A stretch of DNA of 26,817 nucleotides from the IMG/VR virus record IMGVR_UViG_3300006803_000081, positions 1 through 26,817 of that record; one strand, 5' to 3'. The DNA is from a virus. Each line of letters opens with the position of its first letter. Within the stretch, counting starts at the first letter, position 1. A program made the position numbers and the translations under genes. The notes below the pieces were generated by a model. That model worked only from the letters and a program-made list of their open reading frames with translations, was not told the origin of the DNA and ran no database searches. Shown in pieces: positions 15,361 to 23,303 of the stretch.

Positions 15361-16164
15361 TTAAATTTTTATCCATGTTTCAGGTACTATATCGTTAGCG
15401 TTATATTTGGCTAATGCTGGCCCAAACCATTTTTTAGGACCAATAACCACTTTATTTTCATTTTGATTTAACCAAGCACCCCACCAAGAAAATGATGAGT
15501 TAACAGTAATGTTATTTTCACAAAGAGACATTAGGTATATTTCAATATAATCCTTTTCATCTGAAATATAAACAACATTTTCATATTTTAAATTATTTTT
15601 ACACCATGGTATGTCATCACTAAAAATAACTACGGTGTCCGTAATATCTTTTAACCTATCAATAGCTTCATTAAAATATTCAATTGTTTGTTGATGATAA
15701 TGGTTAGGGTGCCTTACATAATCACCACGTCTGACGTGTAATGATGTAGTCCTAGTTCTTAAAATTGTAGAATACTTCTCGTTGATTATTTTAAGAATAC
15801 TATCTGGAATTTTAAGAAATTCTAGAATTTCAGCCCTATTATGTATGAAATATTTTTCACTTTGAAAAAACCCATTTACAATGAAATTATCTTTTGGTAA
15901 ATCAATTGGTTGGTAATGAAGAGGGTAAGTAAAGGTTGGGAGTACTTCTCTTGGTGGCGTAGTATTCAGAATATTAAATATTTCCATATATTCCCAACCA
16001 TGTTTTATAATTGGGTTATATTTGTTATCGTTATTAACTAAATTTAATTGCGCTGTAATATTAGGGAAACTACAATCAACCCCCTTATCTATTGCCATAG
16101 ATTTAACTGCGGCAATTTCAAAAAACATATTTGCCAATCCACCTTTTAAATTACAATAAATCAT
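15361..16164 (-). CDS. GT11 alpha-1,2-fucosyltransferase
   Basis: This is a clear GT11 enzyme of 267 aa. The N-terminal GGLANMFFEIAAV (8-20) matches 'GGLGNQmFqyaaa'. HVRRGDYV (143-150) is peptide motif I. SSFSWWGAWLN (223-233) followed by KVVIGPKKWF is motif II/III. The family transfers L-fucose from GDP-fucose to galactose O-2. Short hydrophilic loops and no membrane segment imply a soluble, cytoplasmic enzyme. It overlaps the upstream GT2 gene by four bases (ATGA). Confidence 0.93.
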   Translation of the reverse strand: MIYCNLKGGLANMFFEIAAVKSMAIDKGVDCSFPNITAQLNLVNNDNKYNPIIKHGWEYMEIFNILNTTPPREVLPTFTYPLHYQPIDLPKDNFIVNGFFQSEKYFIHNRAEILEFLKIPDSILKIINEKYSTILRTRTTSLHVRRGDYVRHPNHYHQQTIEYFNEAIDRLKDITDTVVIFSDDIPWCKNNLKYENVVYISDEKDYIEIYLMSLCENNITVNSSFSWWGAWLNQNENKVVIGPKKWFGPALAKYNANDIVPETWIKI

Positions 16165-16877
16165 TTATATAACCTTTTATATGGGGGCATACTACGAATT
16201 TTACCAACATTTTTATTAACATCACCCATAATAACTTTATGTTCATTTAATGGGTTTTGTTCGTTATAAACATAATTAATTTCAGTCATAAATTTATAAT
16301 GTTCATCCCCTGACATTTCTAACATTGGATACATAAACGCCAAATCACAAGCAGCGTCCCAATAGTCACCATTTTCATCTTTTAAATCACCCAACTTAAT
16401 ATTTCGCCATAAAAATGCTCTCCACGTCCTAATATGAGATGCTGTAAATGTAGCCTTTCTAATGTTATTTATTATTTGTTCTTGGGCAAACCCCATAGCA
16501 CCATGTGAATAAATAAAACGCCCATTAGCTATCCATATATCATCATCAGAATAAACCTTAGCAACTCGCTCTAACGTTTCACTATCTGGTAACCAGTCAT
16601 CACCATCATCCTCTACAATAACTTCATTATCGTCAATAATGGAGTTATTCCTAATTACTTGGTCATAGTTACCCGATTGATAATGTTTTGTTTTGTTTTC
16701 TATAAGTATAAATCTATCATCACCTTCAATTAATTCTTTAGTTTTATCAACAGAACCGTCTGTTGATAAATCATCTGTGATATAACATGTAAAATCTTTA
16801 TGTGTTTGTTCTTTTAATGATGTAATACATTTTTCAATATACTCTTCACCATTGTATAGTGTTGTTACTATTATCAT
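16161..16877 (-). CDS. GT-A fold glycosyltransferase, family 2
   Basis: The 238-aa product starts MIIVTTLYNGEEYIEKCITS, the typical first strand-loop-helix of GT2. It has TDDLSTDGS (34-42) for nucleotide binding and the metal-binding EDDGDDW (89-95). It is short but keeps the full GT-A core. The sugar is unknown. It shares a 4-base ATGA overlap with both the upstream GT2-GT4 fusion and the downstream GT11 gene. Confidence 0.9.
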   Translation of the reverse strand: MIIVTTLYNGEEYIEKCITSLKEQTHKDFTCYITDDLSTDGSVDKTKELIEGDDRFILIENKTKHYQSGNYDQVIRNNSIIDDNEVIVEDDGDDWLPDSETLERVAKVYSDDDIWIANGRFIYSHGAMGFAQEQIINNIRKATFTASHIRTWRAFLWRNIKLGDLKDENGDYWDAACDLAFMYPMLEMSGDEHYKFMTEINYVYNEQNPLNEHKVIMGDVNKNVGKIRSMPPYKRLYK

Positions 16878-18523
16878 TTTAATATTTCTTTATATTCATC
16901 AATAATTTGAGTTATAATTGACTCAGAATTAAATTTATTTATATCTTCAGGTACTTTATGAAATTCTTTACCTAAAACAAACCCTTTATCATCCACATTA
17001 TATATCCAACCACCTTTACCACACATCCAACCTTCGATAGTTGTTCTACCTAAAAGTATACCAGCAGTCACATCAGCTTTTTTCATATAACTCTCAATGT
17101 TAGCTTGTGGGCCATAATAAATTACATGTTTTTCATCATTAATTATTTCAGATGCAGTAACACCATTCTCTCTACCAACAATCCATAACTCACCATTTTC
17201 TTCCTTAGTTTTACCAACTAAATCAACTAACATATTTTTTCTTAAATAATCAATAGTACCAACAAATAAAGTGACTTTCTTACCATTTACAACTTTAGTG
17301 TAATTAGTGTTAAATCTACTTGAATCAATTGGGTTGTAAACAACCTTAATTTTTTCTTCAGGTATGTTATGCTCCGAAATTAAGTAATCCTTAATTTCAG
17401 GTCGAATAGCGATATATTTTTTAATATTATCATGTAATATCGGGTGTTCCAATGAAATAACTTCAGAATGTATAGATGATATTGCTGGGATTTGAGGATA
17501 TAATTGAGTCATTAGTTTAGCAACTGGTGTATGACTTAAATGCATAATATCAAAGTTAACCGCACCAATTTGGTACATTCTACCTTCAACTGATTGCTCT
17601 AATTTACCATCAGGTTGTTGTATTTGCCATTGACCATCACCCTTTTTATAACCTGGTGGTTCGTTAATATCAGCTAATTTAATACCTAACCTTTTTGCTT
17701 TTAATGAAAGCTCACCCCCGATGTTAGAACATATGGTTACATCACAACCTTTTTCAATCAAACCTTTAGCTAATTCAAAGTTATATAATTCAGAGCCAGT
17801 ATAACTATTAAAATTTATGCAAGCAATTAAAACATTAAATTTATGATTAACACCAAATTCTTTGTCAATCTTAACTGGTAAGTCATCTTTATATTTTTCA
17901 GAAAATAAAACTCTATTTATTTCCCATTGGTCATTAGTTTCACCAATAGACATGTGGTTAATAACAATATTAGTGTGAACGCCAACTTTAACACCTTTTA
18001 AATAATTCTTAAAACAGAAATCAATATCATAAAAATGAAATCCCTCAACAGATTCATCAAAATTTTCTTTCAATCTAGATTTCATAACTGAAAAGAAAAC
18101 ACCATCAACCGAAACTACCTCTTCAATGTTATTACCTTGGTCATCACTATATTTAGATAAGAATTTTTTATCTTGATGTGTGTGCCATACTCTACCAAAC
18201 ATTTGTTTGGGGTCTGACCACCATTTACCTGTCTCTGGTAACAATTTAGTTCCAGCAACACCTAAAACACCATAATTAGTGGTGTCATAATTTTTCTGTA
18301 ATTTTTTAGCGAATTGCTTAGTTTGAATTTCGATGTCGTGGTGTAAAAAAACCACGATATCATATTTAGCTTCATTCAAACCCCTATTATATATTTCAGT
18401 TAACGAGAATTTACCTTCATTCTTATAACCAAGAAATTCAACTTTAGGGTGACCAGCCATTTTCTTTATATGTTTACTAAATTCATTTAAATCGTTTTGT
18501 GAAGAGCAAACAATACTTATCAT
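16874..18523 (-). CDS. Bifunctional glycosyltransferase: GT2 domain fused to GT4 domain
   Basis: Residues 1-210 form a GT-A domain: MISIVCSSQN, the DXD-like HHD (61-63) in VVFLHHDIE, and FHFYDIDFCFK (162-172) as acceptor/base loop. From about residue 219 a GT-B domain of GT4 type begins (FNVLIACINF, then YTGSELYNFELAKGL). It includes VVYNPIDSSRF and the donor-site LGRTTIEGWMCGKGG near the end. One chain could add two successive sugars. I start at 18523 (MISIV), because an upstream start at 18568 adds only a Phe/Ile-rich tail from AT-rich DNA. A truncated copy of its first 59 residues lies just upstream (18698-18874). Confidence 0.88.
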   Translation of the reverse strand: MISIVCSSQNDLNEFSKHIKKMAGHPKVEFLGYKNEGKFSLTEIYNRGLNEAKYDIVVFLHHDIEIQTKQFAKKLQKNYDTTNYGVLGVAGTKLLPETGKWWSDPKQMFGRVWHTHQDKKFLSKYSDDQGNNIEEVVSVDGVFFSVMKSRLKENFDESVEGFHFYDIDFCFKNYLKGVKVGVHTNIVINHMSIGETNDQWEINRVLFSEKYKDDLPVKIDKEFGVNHKFNVLIACINFNSYTGSELYNFELAKGLIEKGCDVTICSNIGGELSLKAKRLGIKLADINEPPGYKKGDGQWQIQQPDGKLEQSVEGRMYQIGAVNFDIMHLSHTPVAKLMTQLYPQIPAISSIHSEVISLEHPILHDNIKKYIAIRPEIKDYLISEHNIPEEKIKVVYNPIDSSRFNTNYTKVVNGKKVTLFVGTIDYLRKNMLVDLVGKTKEENGELWIVGRENGVTASEIINDEKHVIYYGPQANIESYMKKADVTAGILLGRTTIEGWMCGKGGWIYNVDDKGFVLGKEFHKVPEDINKFNSESIITQIIDEYKEILK

Positions 18524-18697
18524 AATCTTTATTTTAAACAAATATACTAAATAAATAATAAAAATCAAGTTAAAAGTGATTTTTTAATAAATAATTATAA
18601 AACTATCGGTGGACCAAAATGTGCGATTAAGTTAAATAAATCATTACATTCAATATATAATAAAGTGAGATTACTTAAAAAAAATAATAAAATATAA
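18524..18697 (-). other. 174-base AT-rich gap between truncated and full-length glycosyltransferase genes
   Basis: No intact gene is seen. It starts at the stop of the truncated copy and ends at the next gene's ATG. A short open frame shifted by one (stop at 18595-18597) could be a decayed remnant, but homology to the downstream gene is not visible. The promoter of the cassette may lie here; I see no exact TATAAATA. Confidence 0.4.
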
Positions 18698-18874
18698 TCA
18701 GAAAACGACAATATCGTACTCAGCTTGCTCTAATAATTCATTATAAGCTTTGGTTAATGATACGCCATTATTAATATATTCAATTACTTGAACTTTAGGG
18801 TGACCAGCCATCTTTTTAAGATGGTCAATATGTTTTTGATTATGTTCTCTTGTACAATATACTATACTTATCAT
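18698..18874 (-). pseudogene. Truncated copy of the GT2 domain N-terminus, 58 aa
   Basis: The frame starts MISIVYCTREHN, five bases after the dUTPase stop, and runs to a TGA at 18698-18700. It matches residues 1-59 of the GT2-GT4 protein downstream: both contain KKMAGHPKV, then a divergent loop, and end at YDIVVF, where the longer protein continues into its catalytic LHHD. The copy therefore stops just before the metal-binding motif and cannot be an active transferase. At the DNA level the genes share a 21-base identity (18440-18460 and 18791-18811) about 350 bases apart. This is probably a decaying duplicate. A retained small protein is less likely. Confidence 0.8.
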
Positions 18875-18879
18875 TCTAT

Positions 18880-19311
18880 CTATTTTCCTGTTGAACCAAA
18901 ACCACCTTCACCTCTTACTGAGTCAGATAACTCATCAACTTCAACAAAAGAAATTTCAGGTTTTGGTATTATCATTATTTGTGCAACTCTATCTCCACTA
19001 ACGTAACCACTAATTTGAGATAAGTCATTTGCTAATCTTTTGAATTTACACATTATTTCACCTCTATAACCAGAATCAATAACACCTACAGAATTAGCTA
19101 AAGATAATTCTAATTTACTAACACTACTTCTTGGGAAAATTAACCCAACATACCCGTAAGGTATTTCCATAGATAACCCCGTATAATATACTAAATTATC
19201 ATATTTATCAATAGTTAATGATACCGCAGTTAAATCCATCGCAGCATCGCCATAAGTACTATAGCTTGGTATAACTGCATCCGCATGCAATTTTTTAATT
19301 TTCACTTCCAT
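18880..19311 (-). CDS. dut: dUTP diphosphatase (trimeric dUTPase)
   Basis: All five motifs of trimeric dUTPases are present in order: DAAMDL (motif I, about 22-27), PRSSVS (II, 61-66), GVIDSGYRGEI (III, with the catalytic Asp), GDRVAQIMI (IV) and RGEGGFGSTGK (V, C-terminal P-loop-like tail). The 143-aa length is normal. It hydrolyses dUTP to dUMP and pyrophosphate, keeping uracil out of phage DNA and feeding dTMP synthesis. It is one base downstream of the HD-like gene. Confidence 0.97.
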   Translation of the reverse strand: MEVKIKKLHADAVIPSYSTYGDAAMDLTAVSLTIDKYDNLVYYTGLSMEIPYGYVGLIFPRSSVSKLELSLANSVGVIDSGYRGEIMCKFKRLANDLSQISGYVSGDRVAQIMIIPKPEISFVEVDELSDSVRGEGGFGSTGK

Positions 19312-19312
19312 A

Positions 19313-19882
19313 TTACTTAGCCTTATGTTTTTCTTCCATAATTGCTAATCTAATAGCCAATCTTAATACATCACCAATTGTTGAGTTATGCCATTCTGAT
19401 TGAGCGTCATCAACTTTATCGAAATTAACGATAGCTGAGTATTCTTCTTCAGATAATTCAATATCACAAGATAATGCATAATACGCTGAACGTTCACCAA
19501 CTCTCATTGAAACAATATCTTCATTGTAGTTATACATTTTACCTTGGTTATCTCTATGCCATTGAGATGTTTCAGGTATGTATAGTTTTACCTTTCCAAT
19601 TGAATGTAATAAAACTACTTTAAATAAAGAATCCACATCGATTTTAAGTGAACCTATTAGATTATTTTCGTTGATTTTATAAGCGTGTTTCATCACCCTT
19701 AATGTATGGTCAACTAAACCACCTTCAAATGCGTTATGCAATTTAAGCATTGTAGATGCTGGGGCTTTGATTATATCTTGACCCAATAAATCAGTTAATT
19801 TTTCGGTTAAAAAACCATGTTTTTCTGCGGTCTCAATATACTTCGTAGTATTTGAAACGATTTTTTCTTTACTTAGACTCAT
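19313..19882 (-). CDS. HD-domain-like protein with altered metal ligands
   Basis: The 189-aa, mostly helical protein has the layout of small HD phosphohydrolases. FEGGLVDHTLRVMKHAYKI (about 53-71) gives the first histidine (His59), and VVLLHSIGKVKLY (89-101) stands where the family has 'HD.GK'. The metal-binding aspartate is Ser94. The last conserved aspartate, normally in a 'l..aD.l' helix, also seems lost (LRLAIRLAI near 173-181). I infer reduced or altered catalysis, perhaps nucleotide binding. It is next to dut, suggesting a nucleotide-metabolism link. It starts six bases after the interrupted gene upstream. Confidence 0.65.
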   Translation of the reverse strand: MSLSKEKIVSNTTKYIETAEKHGFLTEKLTDLLGQDIIKAPASTMLKLHNAFEGGLVDHTLRVMKHAYKINENNLIGSLKIDVDSLFKVVLLHSIGKVKLYIPETSQWHRDNQGKMYNYNEDIVSMRVGERSAYYALSCDIELSEEEYSAIVNFDKVDDAQSEWHNSTIGDVLRLAIRLAIMEEKHKAK

Positions 19883-19888
19883 TATTTG

Positions 19889-20353
19889 TTATTTATTATT
19901 TTTTTTAACTTTTTCAATACCGTCCATAATTTCTTTAAACGTATCTTCTAAAGTGATACCATCAGGTAGTGATTCTCTGATTTGAATTTCGTGCTTTGCT
20001 TCAGCTTTCTTAATTTCATCCATATAAAATTTAATCTCTGGTGATAACACCTTACCTTCTTTATATGGATTTTTAAATCATTTTTCATTTTTTTGATACG
20101 TTTTAACTTCCCTTAAAGTCGAAACTACTGATAGTTTACCATCATCATAATCATCATCACCTAAAGGGACATATTTAACATCCACATAACAATTGTAATC
20201 TCTTTTTGGCTCATAATTGAACATTATTCTAAATCGTTCCTTATTTGCTTCTAAATAACTAATTAAACGGTCTTCATTAGTAACCACTTCGAGTCCTTCG
20301 GGTTCTTCGATTTTTTTAAAAAAGCTTATAAATTTATTAAGAATTTTATTCAT
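19889..20353 (-). pseudogene. Unidentified gene interrupted by one in-frame TGA (91 + 62 codons)
   Basis: The frame from ATG 20353 encodes 91 residues to a TGA at 20078-20080. It then continues in the same frame for 62 sense codons to TAA 19889-19891, six bases before the next gene. The second part (FKNPYKEGKVLSPEI, then a charged helix ending KVKKNNK) has normal protein composition but no ATG at its start. The first internal ATG would leave only 44 residues. The two parts read smoothly as one protein of about 154 aa. Possible explanations are a nonsense mutation, a sequencing error, stop-codon readthrough, or two separate peptides. TGA serves as a normal stop elsewhere here. The family is not recognised. 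Confidence 0.65.
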
Positions 20354-20365
20354 AAAGCAATTATA

Positions 20366-21604
20366 CTACTTTTTAGCTTCAAAAACAAGTTTTTTGTAGT
20401 ATTTAGCACGATTTTCAGTAACTTTATCCATTGAATAGGTATTAATTACTGTGTTATATAAGTTATCGCCAAACGTTTTAATCATTTCAGGGTTTAAAAT
20501 TAACTTTTTAAGATACTGATACCATGATTTGTGATTTCTATGTGAGTCAACCAAGAAGCCATTCTTAGTTAAATCAACATCACCACCTTTTAAATATGCG
20601 TTTTCAATGTCAATTGTGTAAGGTCCATAATTTTGAGCAATTAAAGCTTTCTTATGAAAACCACTTTCAATCACCTTTAACTGACTTTTAACTTTATTGA
20701 ATGTGTTCTCAGCTAATGGTGCTAAAGATATGTCAAATAAATTATAATTAGTTGCATAATTACTAATTGGTTTAGTCCATACTCTTCTGTAAGGTTCATT
20801 CTCAATTCCATCATATTCTTGAGTAACAAATCTATTAAGATGTTCCCTATATTCTGGTGATATTATTGAATAGTTATTAGTGAATATTTTTTCATACTCT
20901 ACCCACACAGTTTCATGTGGTAAAATATCTCTTTGTTTTTGTTCACCAGTTTTCTCATTAATTGTATTAACTTTACCCCTAATATCAAAACCACAAACAA
21001 CAAATTGTACCTTATCTAATAACCCATCACTTTTAAGTTTGGAAGAAAGTTGATTCAGTAACTTTAAATCGTTTAGGTGACTACTACCACCTAGCCAACC
21101 AATTCTAATTCTATCAGATTTTTCTGGGTTTGGTATGTATTGTTTTTCATTTGGGTCAATAGCATTTGGTATTATCTCAACATTTTTATTATACTTTTTT
21201 ATTTCATTAGCAAAAAGTTTTGTTGTTGTAGTTACATTTTCAGCATTTTTAATATTATTTAAAATATTAACATCTATGTTATTATTTTTAACAATGTGAT
21301 ATGCTGGGTGAGTTCTATCTGGTAACCAATAATCATCTAAATCCATTATTGTTACAACGCCTAGTGATTTAATTCGTTTAATTAAATCTTCCGTACCTTC
21401 ATAAGGACCTAATGTTCTGTGGTAATGAATTACATCATATTGTTTTATCCATTCATCATCATCTAACTTAGGTTCATATTCAATATCCACATGAAATTCA
21501 TCTGGGTATAATTTTTCTAAATGTAAGTTTGGTTTTGTTGAACGGAAATAAGAAACTCCAGTTCTATCGCTTGGTACAACTAATACCTTTAATTTTTTAC
21601 TCAT
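20366..21604 (-). CDS. GT-B fold glycosyltransferase, GT4-like
   Basis: The 412-aa protein starts LKVLVVPSDRTGVSYFRS (residues 5-22), a Rossmann strand and loop of the N-terminal GT-B domain. YDVIHYHRTLG and VTIMDLDDYWLPD are typical of phage and bacterial GT4 proteins of this kind. The C-terminal domain has IIPNAIDPN (hinge), IRIGWLGGSSHLNDL and a donor-site SQLKVIESGFHKKALIAQ. The sugar is unknown. It is the first gene after the palindromic terminator, so it needs its own promoter in 21605-21654, where TACTTATGT occurs twice. Confidence 0.85.
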   Translation of the reverse strand: MSKKLKVLVVPSDRTGVSYFRSTKPNLHLEKLYPDEFHVDIEYEPKLDDDEWIKQYDVIHYHRTLGPYEGTEDLIKRIKSLGVVTIMDLDDYWLPDRTHPAYHIVKNNNIDVNILNNIKNAENVTTTTKLFANEIKKYNKNVEIIPNAIDPNEKQYIPNPEKSDRIRIGWLGGSSHLNDLKLLNQLSSKLKSDGLLDKVQFVVCGFDIRGKVNTINEKTGEQKQRDILPHETVWVEYEKIFTNNYSIISPEYREHLNRFVTQEYDGIENEPYRRVWTKPISNYATNYNLFDISLAPLAENTFNKVKSQLKVIESGFHKKALIAQNYGPYTIDIENAYLKGGDVDLTKNGFLVDSHRNHKSWYQYLKKLILNPEMIKTFGDNLYNTVINTYSMDKVTENRAKYYKKLVFEAKK

Positions 21605-21619
21605 TTTTTAATTATATTT

Positions 21620-21651
21620 ACATAAGTATAATTAAAAATTTAACATAAGTA
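21620..21651 (-). promoter_or_regulatory. Paired TACTTATGT elements upstream of the GT4 gene
   Basis: TACTTATGT occurs twice on the minus strand, at 21651-21643 and 21628-21620, 23 bases apart. They lie in the only free space between the terminator and the next start codon. A related TTTACTTAT string is found in the gap before gmd (8405-8413). This may be an early or middle phage promoter element; there is no direct proof. Confidence 0.25.
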
Positions 21652-21654
21652 AAT

Positions 21655-21684
21655 AAAAAAACCCACATTAATGTGGGTTTTTTT
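21655..21684. terminator. Perfectly palindromic, probably bidirectional terminator
   Basis: A run of seven A, the dyad ACCCACATT/AATGTGGGT and a run of seven T make a 30-base palindrome. On the minus strand it follows the stop of the 198-aa gene by three bases and would end the transcript from 24357. It is the most GC-rich intergenic stem in the window. Confidence 0.88.
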
Positions 21685-21687
21685 ATA

Positions 21688-22284
21688 TTATTTAGTCGTT
21701 TTTTGTTTTACTTTAATCTTACCTTCTTTTATTAAGGTACTAATTGTTTTCTTAATAGTATTCTCAGTTAAATTTTTGGTGAAAGTAGTTGCCATAAATT
21801 CCAATAACGCCCCTTGTATCTTATTATCTAATTCCGCTTCAGTCATAGTTATTAATCTTTGACCTTGTGAATTAACAATTGAAGTTTCATTTATTGATTG
21901 TGAAACTTGTTGTGGTGCTTGTTGTGATACGTTTTGTGGTGCTAATTGTGGTTGAACTAAACTTTTAACATCTTCTAATGTAAATGTTGGTCCGTTACCG
22001 CTACCCATTTCTAATTTAGGTATTGGGTTATTAATCATAGCATTTTTTATTGCATCAGGCATTTTACTAGTATGTAAATTTGCGTAGTTATTACCCATAG
22101 GTCTAGTTGGGTTACCTTGTGGTGCTGCACCATCTGGCAATGAAGCCAATAGTTCAACGTTACCAGATATGGTTTCATTTACTCTACTATGGTCTACTTT
22201 GAAGTCTGTACCATTAACTTTATCCATTACTTGCTTAGCTCCACCAAGCATCGCTTGTAATCTTTCTTTACTTATATCACTCAT
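21688..22284 (-). CDS. Unidentified phage protein, 198 aa
   Basis: The family is not recognised. Residues 1-30 look helical (ERLQAMLGGAKQVMDKV), followed by a Pro/Gly/Asn-rich middle, a Gln/Pro/Ser-rich linker (about 113-135, APQNVSQQAPQQVSQS) and a helical C-terminal domain with lysine-rich end (about 145-198). This build, two ordered ends joined by a flexible linker, is often seen in virion or scaffold proteins, but that is only a suggestion. It is the last gene before the terminator and starts five bases after the preceding stop. Confidence 0.72.
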   Translation of the reverse strand: MSDISKERLQAMLGGAKQVMDKVNGTDFKVDHSRVNETISGNVELLASLPDGAAPQGNPTRPMGNNYANLHTSKMPDAIKNAMINNPIPKLEMGSGNGPTFTLEDVKSLVQPQLAPQNVSQQAPQQVSQSINETSIVNSQGQRLITMTEAELDNKIQGALLEFMATTFTKNLTENTIKKTISTLIKEGKIKVKQKTTK

Positions 22285-22289
22285 ATTTC

Positions 22290-22964
22290 TTAAATATTTA
22301 ATTCTTCGTCTTCAACACCTTCTTCATCCGCTACTTTATTGCTATATAAATTACTATCTTTGTAATCATTAGCAGTTGGGTAATTGATTTGTGGTTTATT
22401 TTCGTTACCACCTATGTTATTACCTATGTTATTATCTATGTTATTATCTTGAGGGGTTTCCTCATTATCATCACTTCTATTTTTAACTAGAGGCTCATTT
22501 GTTTTTTTAGTGTCTAAATCACTTTGCCATTTGGCGTGTCTATCTCTATATTTATCTAAATTCTTATCACTAAATATAGCCATATTAGCTACACCACCAT
22601 TATTTGGTATGTTAAGTGTTTTATCACCTAAAGCATTATATAATTCATCAGGTGGTGCATAAAATTTAAAATTAGTTTTAGTTATTTCCATTTTATCAAT
22701 TAAAAATGTCTTCCAACGAATTGTTTTACCATTTTTATCCTTTTTTAAATTTGGCCCAGATATTTGATAAACTCTAACTGCTGTATTATTCTGAGACGTT
22801 TTACCCATTGCCAAAATTTGACAATATCTAGGTCCACTATTACTATCTATACTACCATCTTTGTAGGTGATATTAACCGCAAGATTACCATTTATTACAT
22901 CTTGAACGGTTTTAATATCGACTGCTTCTAATATAACCTCTTTATATAAATTGTAAAGCTTCAT
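22290..22964 (-). CDS. Unidentified protein with WYL/SH3-like N-terminal beta domain, 224 aa
   Basis: Residues about 15-95 form a beta-rich unit (VNITYKDG, PRYCQILAMGKTSQNNTAVRV, YQISGPN, IRWKTFLIDKMEI). It resembles the strand pattern of WYL-like or small SH3-like barrels found in phage proteins. The C-terminal 80 residues are low complexity, acidic and Asn-rich, with NNIDNNIGNNIGG encoded by a 12-base tandem repeat. No catalytic motif is visible. It begins ten bases after the 108-aa gene. Virion-associated or DNA-binding roles are both possible. Confidence 0.7.
   Translation of the reverse strand: MKLYNLYKEVILEAVDIKTVQDVINGNLAVNITYKDGSIDSNSGPRYCQILAMGKTSQNNTAVRVYQISGPNLKKDKNGKTIRWKTFLIDKMEITKTNFKFYAPPDELYNALGDKTLNIPNNGGVANMAIFSDKNLDKYRDRHAKWQSDLDTKKTNEPLVKNRSDDNEETPQDNNIDNNIGNNIGGNENKPQINYPTANDYKDSNLYSNKVADEEGVEDEELNI
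22412..22448. repeat. 12-bp tandem repeat CTATGTTATTAC/T, three copies
   Basis: Three adjacent copies (22412-22423, 22424-22435, 22436-22447) differ only in the last base. They encode the repeated NNI[D/G] of the preceding protein's linker. Copy-number change would keep the reading frame. Confidence 0.85.
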
Positions 22965-22974
22965 TTAAATTTTT

Positions 22975-23301
22975 TTATTCTATAACAACTTGACCCTCAT
23001 TATCACTAGTATCTGGATGCGTGTAACTATTACCATCATTATATTGATTAATGACAGTATTGCCTATTCTACCTGAACCAGCAAAGTTAGGATGACCATA
23101 TATGTCATGGTAACCACCACCGTTAGCACTATCAAAAGGAACTCCAGTACCTTTACCATTAATTGGTGTAGTGTCGTCACTCTTAGCGTTTGTGTGTGTA
23201 GCTGAGTAGTTATTATTAATGTCGTTATTATTAAACGTGTTGTTCGTTAATAATTGTTGTCTTGCCGCAATTGCAGCTTCTTCTAAAGCGTTTGATGCCA
23301 T
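22975..23301 (-). CDS. Small Asn/Gly-rich phage protein, 108 aa, unidentified
   Basis: The N-terminal helix MASNALEEAAIAARQQLL is followed by a disordered Asn/Thr/Gly-rich body (NNNDINNNYS, GGGYHDIYGHPNFAGSG) and the C-terminal EGQVVIE. There are no known motifs. Start and stop sit two and ten bases from the neighbouring genes, which supports it as a real gene. The composition suggests a flexible structural or tail-associated protein, but this is uncertain. Confidence 0.65.
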   Translation of the reverse strand: MASNALEEAAIAARQQLLTNNTFNNNDINNNYSATHTNAKSDDTTPINGKGTGVPFDSANGGGYHDIYGHPNFAGSGRIGNTVINQYNDGNSYTHPDTSDNEGQVVIE

Positions 23302-23303
23302 AA

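Noticed and set aside
18595-18730. Frame-shifted open stretch after the truncated glycosyltransferase, ending in FGPPIVL
   Set aside because: It has no ATG and no visible similarity to the downstream gene, and is about as long as expected by chance in such AT-rich DNA.
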